Source of the DNA: Helicobacter pylori NQ4053
Lineage (GTDB): Bacteria; Campylobacterota; Campylobacteria; Campylobacterales; Helicobacteraceae
Length of the DNA stretch: 64,000 bases
Assembly (NCBI RefSeq): GCF_000274605.1
Contig: NZ_AKNV01000006.1
Coordinates: 1 to 64,000, forward strand
Direction of reading: 5' to 3'
In this document: one piece after another, positions 44,361 to 53,107 of the stretch
Layout: each line of letters begins with the position of its first letter
How positions within the stretch are numbered: position 1 is the stretch's first letter
Program-made: the position numbers and the translations under genes
Notes under the pieces: generated by a model
Seen by the model: only the letters and a program-made list of their open reading frames with translations
Told to the model about the DNA's origin: nothing
The model's database searches: none

Positions 44361-46220
44361 TTAAAAAATATCCACAGGATCCATGTTCACGCTGCAAGGG
44401 ATATTGGGGGCGGTTTTTAAAAACGCATGCACGCTTTTGACTAGGCTTAAAGGGTTTTTGGAACGCAACAAAATAAGGTAGCGATAAGAAGAAGCGATTT
44501 TTTCAATGGGGGCTTTGAAATTAGAGAGCGTTACGCCCTTTTCTAAACACGAAGAAAGGGTTTGAGAGGCTTTTAGGCTCAATTGTTGGGCTTTTTCTTC
44601 GTTTTTATGCTTAAACTCCAACAAACACAACCTTGAAAAAGGCGGATAGAGTTCGCACCTTTCTTGCAATTCGTATTGTAAAAAATCTTCATAATCTTCT
44701 AAGAAATTTTCTAACAGATCCGTTTCGGTGCTTTGAATGAACACTTGGCCAGAAATTTGCCTAGCGCTCCTCCCAGCGATTTGATAAAGTAACGACACGC
44801 CTTCTTCTAAAGCCCTGTAACTATTAGATTTAATGATATTGTCTATGCCTAAAACAACCGCTAAACTCACTTTAGCGTAATCATGCCCTTTGCTTATCAT
44901 CTGCGTGCCGATTAAGATATTGGTTTTTTGAGCGTTGAAATCGTTTAAAATATTGTGGAGTTTTTTTGGCGTGCTGGTGTGATCTTTATCTAAGATCGCT
45001 ATTTTAGCGCCTTTCAAAAGGCCTTCTAACTCGTTCAACACTTGCATGGTGCCTATCCTTTTACCCACTAAAACTTCGCTTTGGCATGCGTTGCAAATTT
45101 TAGGGATAGGGCTTGAAAAATGGCAATAATGGCACATGAGTTTGTTGGTCTTTAAATGCAAACTCATATTCACGCTACAAAAGGGGCATTGAACGCTTTT
45201 ATAGCAATTTTGGCACAGCAAGGTTTTAAAATTAGCCCTTGTAGGCACAAAAATAATGGCTTGCTCGTTTTTGTCTATCACTTGTTGCAGCGCTTCTAGG
45301 AGTTTGGGCGTGATAAAACGCTCCGTTTTTTCAAAAATAATGTTTTTTTGCGTGGGGGTGTAGCGCCCCTTTAAGCGTACTAAAGCCTTATCTTTAAAGC
45401 GTTGGTAACTACTCAAACTTGGCGTAGCAGAGCCTAAAATCACTTGAATAGGGAATTTATGGGATAAATACAAGCATAAATCCCTAGCGTTATACATAGG
45501 GCTTTGCTGGGATTTATAAGAAAAGTCATGCTCTTCATCTACAATGATCAAACCCAACTCCTTAAGGGGTAAAAACAACGCGCTTCGTGTGCCTACCACT
45601 AATTTGATTTCTTGCGAATAAAGCTTTTCTAAAAATTGTTTTTTTTGATTTTGAGAGAGTTTGCTATGCCACAAGCCTAAATTTTCTTTAAAAACTTTTT
45701 TAAGGCGTTGTTGCATTTGAGGGGTGAGGGCGATTTCTGGCACTAACAACAGAGTGCTTTTTTTTTGCTCTAATATTTGAGCGATTGCATGCATATAAAT
45801 TTCGGTTTTCCCGCTACCCGTATCGCCAAAGAGCAAGCTTGCTGGATGTTTTTGCAATTCTTTTAAAGCGTTGGTTTGCGTTTGGCTTAAAACATTAAGA
45901 ACAGGCTCAATTTTTTCTAACCCCACTAAATCGCATTCTTTAAAAGGGGCAAAAAGGCTTAAGACTGAAGAAAGATTAGCCGAGTAATATTGAGCGATAA
46001 AAATAGCGAGCTCCATTTGAAAAGGGAGTAAAAAATAAGGGGTTTTTTCCAATTCTAGGCATTCAAAAGAGGGTTTTGAAACTTCTTTAAGAACGACGCC
46101 CAAAAGCGTTTTATTCCTTAAAGGGATATTGACTAACGCTCCGTTTTGGTGCTGTTCTTTAGAAAAGTAAGTTAAGGGGGGGGTTTTATTTTTTAAAGGA
46201 GCGATCAAGTAATAGAACAT
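44361..46220 (-). CDS. priA: primosomal replication protein PriA (helicase)
   Basis: 619 aa, about 110 shorter than E. coli PriA, mainly in the N-terminal DNA-binding part. Walker [11 protein letters not shown] at 131-140, DEEH in [10 protein letters not shown], and the paired zinc-binding Cys region ([14 protein letters not shown] and CHYCHF..CNACQS) between the helicase lobes are intact. It restarts collapsed forks. Codons 13-15 sit in a C8 tract (46176-46183). Overlaps the upstream small gene by 16 bases. Corresponds to HP0387. Confidence 0.94.
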   Translation of the reverse strand: MFYYLIAPLKNKTPPLTYFSKEQHQNGALVNIPLRNKTLLGVVLKEVSKPSFECLELEKTPYFLLPFQMELAIFIAQYYSANLSSVLSLFAPFKECDLVGLEKIEPVLNVLSQTQTNALKELQKHPASLLFGDTGSGKTEIYMHAIAQILEQKKSTLLLVPEIALTPQMQQRLKKVFKENLGLWHSKLSQNQKKQFLEKLYSQEIKLVVGTRSALFLPLKELGLIIVDEEHDFSYKSQQSPMYNARDLCLYLSHKFPIQVILGSATPSLSSYQRFKDKALVRLKGRYTPTQKNIIFEKTERFITPKLLEALQQVIDKNEQAIIFVPTRANFKTLLCQNCYKSVQCPFCSVNMSLHLKTNKLMCHYCHFSSPIPKICNACQSEVLVGKRIGTMQVLNELEGLLKGAKIAILDKDHTSTPKKLHNILNDFNAQKTNILIGTQMISKGHDYAKVSLAVVLGIDNIIKSNSYRALEEGVSLLYQIAGRSARQISGQVFIQSTETDLLENFLEDYEDFLQYELQERCELYPPFSRLCLLEFKHKNEEKAQQLSLKASQTLSSCLEKGVTLSNFKAPIEKIASSYRYLILLRSKNPLSLVKSVHAFLKTAPNIPCSVNMDPVDIF

Positions 46221-46441
46221 GATGAGATTTTTTCTAAAAGCTTTTGGAGTTCATTATGCAAATACTCGTTTTGACACCTTTCATGCAAATAGTCCTTTAA
46301 AAGCTCTAAGGCGTTTAATTCTTGGTTATGGAAACGCTCCTTTAGGGTGCGTTTCATCTCATCGCTAAAGGTGTTATTGAGAGAGATTTTATAGCGTTTG
46401 CCCAAATAAGTGATCTCTAAGCTATCGTTTTCTAAAGACAT
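46205..46441 (-). CDS. small hypothetical protein upstream of priA
   Basis: 78 aa, hydrophilic. A short beta-like N-terminus ([14 protein letters not shown]) is followed by two helices rich in Leu, Glu and Lys. Size, the N-terminal strand and helical tail recall ZapA-like division proteins, but the similarity is too weak to name it. Its end overlaps priA, and it lies 12 bases after another small coiled-coil gene. Confidence 0.6.
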   Translation of the reverse strand: MSLENDSLEITYLGKRYKISLNNTFSDEMKRTLKERFHNQELNALELLKDYLHERCQNEYLHNELQKLLEKISSCSIT

Positions 46442-46453
46442 GTTTTTAATGGT

Positions 46454-46684
46454 TTATGACAATAAATCAGAGATTTTGTCATAAAGACCTTGAATACCCT
46501 TATCTTTAGCGCTCAATTCATCGTATAAAATAGCGATTTGAATGTCTTTTTCTTCATTTTGCGCATTCAGGGTGGTGTTTGCTTGGCGTAAAGCGTTCAA
46601 CTCTTCTTCTTGTTTTTGGATTTTTTCAATCAATTCATCAATTTTAGCGCCCAACTGGTTCAATAAACTTAAAGATTGCATCAT
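46454..46684 (-). CDS. small coiled-coil protein
   Basis: 76 aa, almost entirely heptad coiled coil (IDELIEKIQKQEEELNALRQ onward). No domain is recognisable; a ZapB-like or structural role is possible. AAAGG lies close before the start. First gene of a three-gene minus-strand run ending in priA. Confidence 0.6.
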   Translation of the reverse strand: MMQSLSLLNQLGAKIDELIEKIQKQEEELNALRQANTTLNAQNEEKDIQIAILYDELSAKDKGIQGLYDKISDLLS

Positions 46685-46769
46685 AAGCCTTTCTATGGTT
46701 TTTAAAAGTTATTATATCAAAGCTATTAAATTATCGCAAAATACCCCTATCCCCTTAAGGTAATGACTT

Positions 46770-46848
46770 TTACCATAAAATCAAGCAACTAAATCCTATT
46801 TTTAAGCAGTTCTTATGGCGGTATTTGGTATTTTTGATTACCATAAAA
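46770..46848. promoter_or_regulatory. two copies of TTACCATAAAA in the divergent gap
   Basis: The 11-mer TTACCATAAAA occurs at 46770-46780 and 46838-46848. In both places it forms the right half of a loose GGTA..TACC dyad. A third copy, inverted, lies at 48256-48266. It may mark an operator shared by the genes around it. Confidence 0.3.
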
Positions 46849-46881
46849 CAATAAGATAGAAAGCTTGACAGGGAATGATAA

Positions 46882-47628
46882 ATGCAAAAAAGTATATTCA
46901 AAATAACTCTGTTGTTGGTTTTCCTCTTTTTAAGGAATGCTGTTAGTTTAGACGATAAAAAAGCAGCTCCTAAAAGCGTTCAAAATACCCCTAAAAATTT
47001 ACCCCCTATCCAGTTAAGGCTCGATCAAGCCTATGAAGACCTTATCAAAATGTTAGACAATATGGGAAAAAGCACGCAGTATGAGTTCCCTAAAATTAAA
47101 GAAATCCTAGAACAAAGCGAAGAGGAGTGGCTAGGAGTCGCCCATGAAGAATGCGTGGCGTTAGTCATGTTAATAAGCCCTAAGGCTTCTATTGAAAACA
47201 GCCCGATTTATAAGAATTGCTATGAAGCTTATGTGAAACAAAGAATCCATGATTTATATGATTTTTATATAGAGGGCAAAAAGGTGAAGAGAAAAATCAA
47301 GAAAGCCCATGAGCATGAAATGGCCCTCAACAAATCCCAACCCTTAAAAAAAGAACCGCCTAAAAGCGAGAATAAAAAGGGCTTAACAAAACCTAGCTTA
47401 AAAGACGCAAAGATCCCTAAAGGGTATTACTTGCAAATTGGGGCTTTTTTAAATTCGCCCAGTAAGGATTTTTTGCAAACGCTCAAAAATTTCCCTCACC
47501 AAATGGAGGAAAAAGACTCCCTCACGCATTATTTGATTGGCCCTTATAAAACCAAAGAAGAAGCCCTAAAACAGCTTGAAAATGCGGCTAAAAGCTTTAA
47601 AAATAAGCCCGTGTTGGTGGAAAAATAG
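46882..47628 (+). CDS. SPOR-domain envelope protein
   Basis: 248 aa. N-terminal signal peptide (KITLLLVFLFLRNAVS), a helical middle, a Lys-rich linker (about 130-170), and a C-terminal SPOR domain (GYYLQIGAFLNSPSKDFLQ through YLIGPYKTKEEALKQLEN). SPOR domains bind denuded peptidoglycan at division sites, so a role in cell division or wall turnover is likely. Two Cys lie in the middle region. It ends 2 bases from the facing gene's stop. Confidence 0.85.
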   Translation: MQKSIFKITLLLVFLFLRNAVSLDDKKAAPKSVQNTPKNLPPIQLRLDQAYEDLIKMLDNMGKSTQYEFPKIKEILEQSEEEWLGVAHEECVALVMLISPKASIENSPIYKNCYEAYVKQRIHDLYDFYIEGKKVKRKIKKAHEHEMALNKSQPLKKEPPKSENKKGLTKPSLKDAKIPKGYYLQIGAFLNSPSKDFLQTLKNFPHQMEEKDSLTHYLIGPYKTKEEALKQLENAAKSFKNKPVLVEK

Positions 47629-47630
47629 TT

Positions 47631-48155
47631 TTATTGGATTTTATAAAGCCACATGGCTATTAGCGCAACAAACAAACTCGCACCCAAAAACGCATAGCCT
47701 ATCATTTTATAAAGGGGGATAAAATTTTTTTGAATTTCTTCTTCTGCAATGATGATTTTAGAAACCTCTAAGCGGTTAGTTGGGGCGCTGTCTGTGAGGT
47801 AAAAGCCCTGTTTTTTAAGTGCAAAATAAGGGGTTTTGATCAAGGCGTCATTTTTAAAAGAGGCCACAAACGCCCCGATATTAGAAAACTTGACTTTGTT
47901 GTCCGCGTCTAATAAGACAAAGGGGGTGTTTTTGAATCGTTCTTCTAAGATTTTTAAAGGCTCTAAAGAAGAGGCATTATCCAATTCTAAAAGGCTTTTA
48001 GCGATCGCATCAGCGGTGTATTGCATGCGTATTTGGGTGTTTTCCAAAAGGTTATTTTTCGCATAAAAGAAAAATAACACTAACAAAACCCCCACTAAAA
48101 GCAAGGTAGAAAGGGTATAAACGATTAAAAAACGCTTTTTAAAAGAATGGGGCAT
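47631..48155 (-). CDS. orphan two-helix sensor-like membrane protein
   Basis: 174 aa from the ATG at 48155 (AAAAAGG six bases upstream); a 12-residue longer frame exists from 48191 without such a site. A TM helix near the N-terminus (FLIVYTLSTLLLVGVLLVLFF), a periplasmic domain of about 90 residues containing FVLLDADNKVKFSNIGAF, and a second TM near the end. This is the plan of a histidine-kinase sensor module, but no HAMP, His-box or ATPase follows before the facing gene. Function unknown. Confidence 0.7.
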   Translation of the reverse strand: MPHSFKKRFLIVYTLSTLLLVGVLLVLFFFYAKNNLLENTQIRMQYTADAIAKSLLELDNASSLEPLKILEERFKNTPFVLLDADNKVKFSNIGAFVASFKNDALIKTPYFALKKQGFYLTDSAPTNRLEVSKIIIAEEEIQKNFIPLYKMIGYAFLGASLFVALIAMWLYKIQ

Positions 48156-48239
48156 GACGGACCTTTTTGTTGGTAGTGGGTTGAACAACATGGCTTTTTT
48201 ATGATTGGATTAAAAACGCTCAAACGCAACCCTTTTTTC

Positions 48240-48265
48240 TACCATATTTATTTAATTTTATGGTA
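48240..48265. promoter_or_regulatory. TACCATA dyad upstream of the Ste24-type protease gene
   Basis: Perfect inverted arms TACCATA (48240-48246) and TATGGTA (48259-48265), 12 bases apart, lie 17 bases upstream of a TATAAT box. This is the spacing of a repressor or activator site. The same motif recurs near 46770 and 46838. Confidence 0.4.
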
Positions 48266-48282
48266 AATTTTTGAAAAATTGT

Positions 48283-48288
48283 TATAAT
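48283..48288 (+). promoter_or_regulatory. -10 box of the Ste24-type protease gene
   Basis: Perfect TATAAT, 47 bases before the ATG at 48336; AAAGGAG precedes the ATG. Confidence 0.55.
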
Positions 48289-48335
48289 TCCTACACTTTT
48301 ATTGGTAAATTCATTTAAAAAAAGGAGTTTAGAAT

Positions 48336-49559
48336 ATGCTTGATATATGGATAGATATGATAATCTGTATTTTTTATTTGCTCTTTTTTACGACTCCTTA
48401 CATTGTGGGCGATATTTTGCAATTGAAATTTATCCGCCAAAAGCTCTGCGAAAAACCTGTTTTACTCCCACAAAAGGATTATGAAGAAGCAGGAAATTAC
48501 GCCATTAGGAAAATGCAGTTATCCATTATTTCTCAAATTTTAGATGGGGTGATCTTTGCTGGTTGGGTCTTTTTTGGTTTGACGCATTTAGAAGATCTCA
48601 CGCATTATTTAAACCTTCCTGAAACGCTAGGTTACTTGGTGTTTGCTTTGTTGTTTTTAGCGATTCAAAGCGTTTTAGCTTTACCCATTAGCTACTACAC
48701 CACCATGCATTTGGATAAGGAATTTGGCTTTTCTAAGGTGAGCTTGTCGTTGTTTTTTAAGGATTTTTTCAAAGGGTTATTGCTCACTTTAGGCGTGGGG
48801 TTGTTGTTGATTTACACTCTTATTATGATCATTGAACATGTGGAGCATTGGGAGATTAGCTCGTTTTTTGTCGTGTTTGTTTTTATGATATTAGCTAATC
48901 TTTTTTACCCTAAAATCGCCCAGCTTTTCAACCAATTCACCCCCTTGAATAATAGGGATTTGGAAAGTCAAATTGAGAGCATGATGGATAAGGTGGGTTT
49001 TAAATCCGAAGGCATTTTTGTGATGGACGCTAGCAAGAGGGACGGGCGTTTGAATGCGTATTTTGGGGGCTTGGGTAAAAACAAGTGGGTGGTGTTGTTT
49101 GACACTTTGATCTCTAAAGTTGGGACAGAAGGGCTTTTAGCCATTTTAGGGCATGAATTAGGGCATTTTAAAAATAAGGATTTGTTGAAAAGTTTAGGGA
49201 TTATGGGAGGCTTGCTCGCTCTTGTTTTTGCTCTGATCGCTCATTTGCCACCGATCGTTTTTGAAGGTTTTAATGTCTCGCAAACGCCAGCGAGTTTGAT
49301 TGCGATTTTACTCTTGTTTTTGCCGGTATTTTCTTTTTACGCTATGCCTTTGATCGGGTTTTTTAGCCGAAAGAACGAATACAATGCGGACAAATTTGGG
49401 GCGAGTTTAAGCTCTAAAGAGACTTTAGCCAAAGCGTTAGTGTCCATTGAGAGCGAGAATAAAGCGTTCCCCTATTCGCACCCTTTTTATGTTTTCTTGC
49501 ATTTCACCCACCCGCCGCTATTAGAACGCTTGAAAGCTTTGGATTATGAAATTGAATGA
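48336..49559 (+). CDS. Ste24/CAAX-prenyl-type M48 metalloprotease
   Basis: 407 aa. Integral membrane M48 peptidase: at least five hydrophobic spans, the zinc motif HELGH at residues 273-277 (GHELGHFKNKD) and a later Glu in RKNEYNADKFG. Bacteria lack prenylated substrates, so it probably acts in membrane protein quality control. Corresponds to HP0382. Its stop overlaps prmC by 4 bases (ATGA). Confidence 0.9.
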   Translation: MLDIWIDMIICIFYLLFFTTPYIVGDILQLKFIRQKLCEKPVLLPQKDYEEAGNYAIRKMQLSIISQILDGVIFAGWVFFGLTHLEDLTHYLNLPETLGYLVFALLFLAIQSVLALPISYYTTMHLDKEFGFSKVSLSLFFKDFFKGLLLTLGVGLLLIYTLIMIIEHVEHWEISSFFVVFVFMILANLFYPKIAQLFNQFTPLNNRDLESQIESMMDKVGFKSEGIFVMDASKRDGRLNAYFGGLGKNKWVVLFDTLISKVGTEGLLAILGHELGHFKNKDLLKSLGIMGGLLALVFALIAHLPPIVFEGFNVSQTPASLIAILLLFLPVFSFYAMPLIGFFSRKNEYNADKFGASLSSKETLAKALVSIESENKAFPYSHPFYVFLHFTHPPLLERLKALDYEIE

Positions 49560-50386
49560 CCCTTTCACAAGCCCTAAACAAAGCCAAAAAAGGATTATCG
49601 CCAAAAGGCTTTAGGGGGGGCTTGGAGTCTGAAATTTTATTAGGCTTTGTCTTGCAAAAAGAAAGGGTTTTTTTGCACACGCATGCTTATTTAGAATTAA
49701 CCCACGAAGAAGAGATGCGTTTTTTTGAATTGGTAGGAAAGCGTTTGAATGACTGCCCCATAGAGTATTTATTAGGAAGCTGTGATTTTTATGGGCGTTC
49801 TTTTTTTGTGAATGAGCATGTTTTAATCCCACGGCCTGAAACGGAGATTTTAGTCCAAAAAGCCCTTGATATTATTTCTCAATACCATTTAAAAGAAATA
49901 GGCGAAATCGGCATAGGGAGCGGATGCGTGTCTGTTAGCTTGGCTTTAGAAAACCCTAAACTTTCCATTCATGCGAGCGATATTTCACCAAAAGCTTTAG
50001 AAGTGGCGTTAAAAAATATTGAACGCTTTAATTTAAAAGAGCGTGTTTTTTTAAAACAAACGCATCTTTGGGATCATATGCCCATGATAGAAATGCTTAT
50101 CTCTAACCCGCCTTATATTGCTAGAGATTATCCTTTGGAAAAATCCGTTCTCAAAGAACCGCACGAAGCCCTTTTTGGGGGGGTTAAAGGCGATGAAATC
50201 TTAAAAGAAATCGTTTTTTTAGCCGCTGAGTTAAAAATCCCTTTTTTGGTTTGTGAAATGGGGTATGACCAGTTAAAAAGCTTGAAAGAATGCTTGGAAT
50301 TTTGCGGTTATTTTGCAGAGTTTTACAAGGATTTGAGCGGCTTTGATAGAGGGTTTGTGGGCGTTTTAAAAAGTTTTTTAAGATAA
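49556..50386 (+). CDS. prmC: peptide chain release factor N5-glutamine methyltransferase
   Basis: 276 aa. Helical N-terminal domain, then SAM motif GEIGIGSGCVSVSLAL and catalytic NPPY in ISNPPYIARD (about 184-187). It methylates the GGQ glutamine of release factors. Two G7 runs lie inside the coding sequence but do not disturb it. Corresponds to HP0381 (hemK). Confidence 0.94.
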   Translation: MTLSQALNKAKKGLSPKGFRGGLESEILLGFVLQKERVFLHTHAYLELTHEEEMRFFELVGKRLNDCPIEYLLGSCDFYGRSFFVNEHVLIPRPETEILVQKALDIISQYHLKEIGEIGIGSGCVSVSLALENPKLSIHASDISPKALEVALKNIERFNLKERVFLKQTHLWDHMPMIEMLISNPPYIARDYPLEKSVLKEPHEALFGGVKGDEILKEIVFLAAELKIPFLVCEMGYDQLKSLKECLEFCGYFAEFYKDLSGFDRGFVGVLKSFLR

Positions 50387-50414
50387 ATTAAAAACTTAAT
50401 TACCCTTTTAGTGT

Positions 50415-50420
50415 TACAAT
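50415..50420 (+). promoter_or_regulatory. -10-like box of gdhA
   Basis: TACAAT, 33 bases before the chosen gdhA start. Confidence 0.45.
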
Positions 50421-50440
50421 AAAAACACTTAAAACAATAA

Positions 50441-51799
<1,359 letters not shown>

Positions 51800-51811
51800 T
51801 TACCCCCAATT

Positions 51812-53098
51812 TTACAAACCCAATTTTTTAACCCATCTCCTTATGGCACGCAACAAAGGTAAGGTTTTTTGATAAGCTTTGCGATAGATTTTAAAAGTGG
51901 TGTTTTGAGAGAGTTCTAATAAAGGTGAAGCGTTTTGTAAAAGCCGGTCATAATTAACCCTCAAATCATCATAATTAACCCTCAAATCATCATAATTAAC
52001 CCTCAAATCATCAATAGATATTAAAGGCTCATGCAAATCACGATAGAAAATGAAAGGATTATCGTGATAAATCGTGTCGTTTTCTAAAATCGTTTTAAAA
52101 AAATCTAGGATTTTTTTAAAACTCAAATCTTGGTAAAAGTAAGCTTTCCCATCAAGGGTGTTTAAAGGGTTTTCACAGAGCATGTCTAAATAAGCGTTTG
52201 GGTGCGTGTGCAAGTATTTGATATAATCTATCGCTTCATCAAAATCTTTAAAATCACAAACGTTCACAAAACTCTTAGGGTTAAAATCTTTCGCCACGCT
52301 GGGACTCCCCCAATAAATAGGAATGGTATGGCTGAAATAAGCGTCAATGATCTTTTCAGTTACATAGCCATAGCCTTGAGTGTTTTCAAAACACAGATTG
52401 AATTTGTATTGGCTTAAAAACTCGCTTTTGTTTTTGACGTTATAGCCTAAAGTGTTTTTCACGCTCCCTCCCCCAGCAACTGGCTCAATAGCGTTTAAAG
52501 CGTCATAGAAAGCGTTCCTTATAGGAGCGTTAGGGTTGCTTGCGACAAAACTTGCAAACCCTCTTTTCAAAGGATCGCTCTCATTATTCACTACTGCGCA
52601 CAAATTAGGGTGGTTTTCTTTAAAATGATGGGAGGGTTTTTTTAAAGCATAAAGGCTGTTGTCTTTAATCTTGTAGGGCGCGGTGGTGTCATTCACGCTC
52701 TCTGCTTTATGGTGTAGTCTATCATAATATAAAGGCATTCTCAAATAACGATCTCTAAAGTCTAATTCATCAAAGCCTATGGCGTAATCAAAGAGGTTGA
52801 AGTTAGGGACTTCGTTTTCACCGGTATAAAACACCCTTTTAGTGTTTTGATAGGATAGGATTTTTCTGGCTGATCCAATAGGACTGCCAAAGACGAGATC
52901 GGAGGGTTCGTTGGGGTTTTGGTGGAGGGTGATTGTGTAGCGTTGGCTTAAGATGAAATACAGAGCGCTCTTTTTAAATTCTTCAGCGCCTCCCCACCAA
53001 TTCGCCACAGCGATTTTTAGGGGGGGGGGGGAGATTTAAAAGTAATTTTTTTTAATTGGAGCGCTTTCTATAAAGGCGTCTAGTAAGGGTTGGAACAT
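51812..53098 (-). pseudogene. fucT: alpha-1,3-fucosyltransferase, phase-variable, OFF in this sequence
   Basis: GT10 fucosyltransferase that adds fucose to O-antigen to make Lewis x/y mimicry. True start is the ATG at 53098 (AAAGGA five bases upstream, MFQPLLDA). The frame runs 20 codons into an A8 tract (53046-53053), then hits TAA at 53036-53038, just before a C12 tract (53020-53031). Beyond it the open frame gives KIAVANWWGGAEEF, the donor-binding YGYVTEKIIDAYF and a heptad-repeat tail (three DDLRVNY copies). Combinations such as A7 with C13, or A9 with C11, would restore one long frame. The 398-residue frame from GTG 53008 lacks a ribosome site. Corresponds to HP0379 (futA). Confidence 0.9.
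51951..52013 (-). repeat. three 21-bp heptad-encoding repeats in fucT
   Basis: Three perfect 21-bp copies encode DDLRVNY-type heptads. Repeat number in this family sets the distance of the catalytic domain from its membrane-binding tail and affects the glycan chain lengths used. Three is at the low end of the range I recall for H. pylori. Confidence 0.92.
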
Positions 53099-53107
53099 GA
53101 TTATCCT

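Noticed and set aside
49614-49620. G7 run in prmC as a phase switch
   Set aside because: Seven bases is short for H. pylori switching, and similar G7 runs occur in speA and again in prmC; frames are intact.
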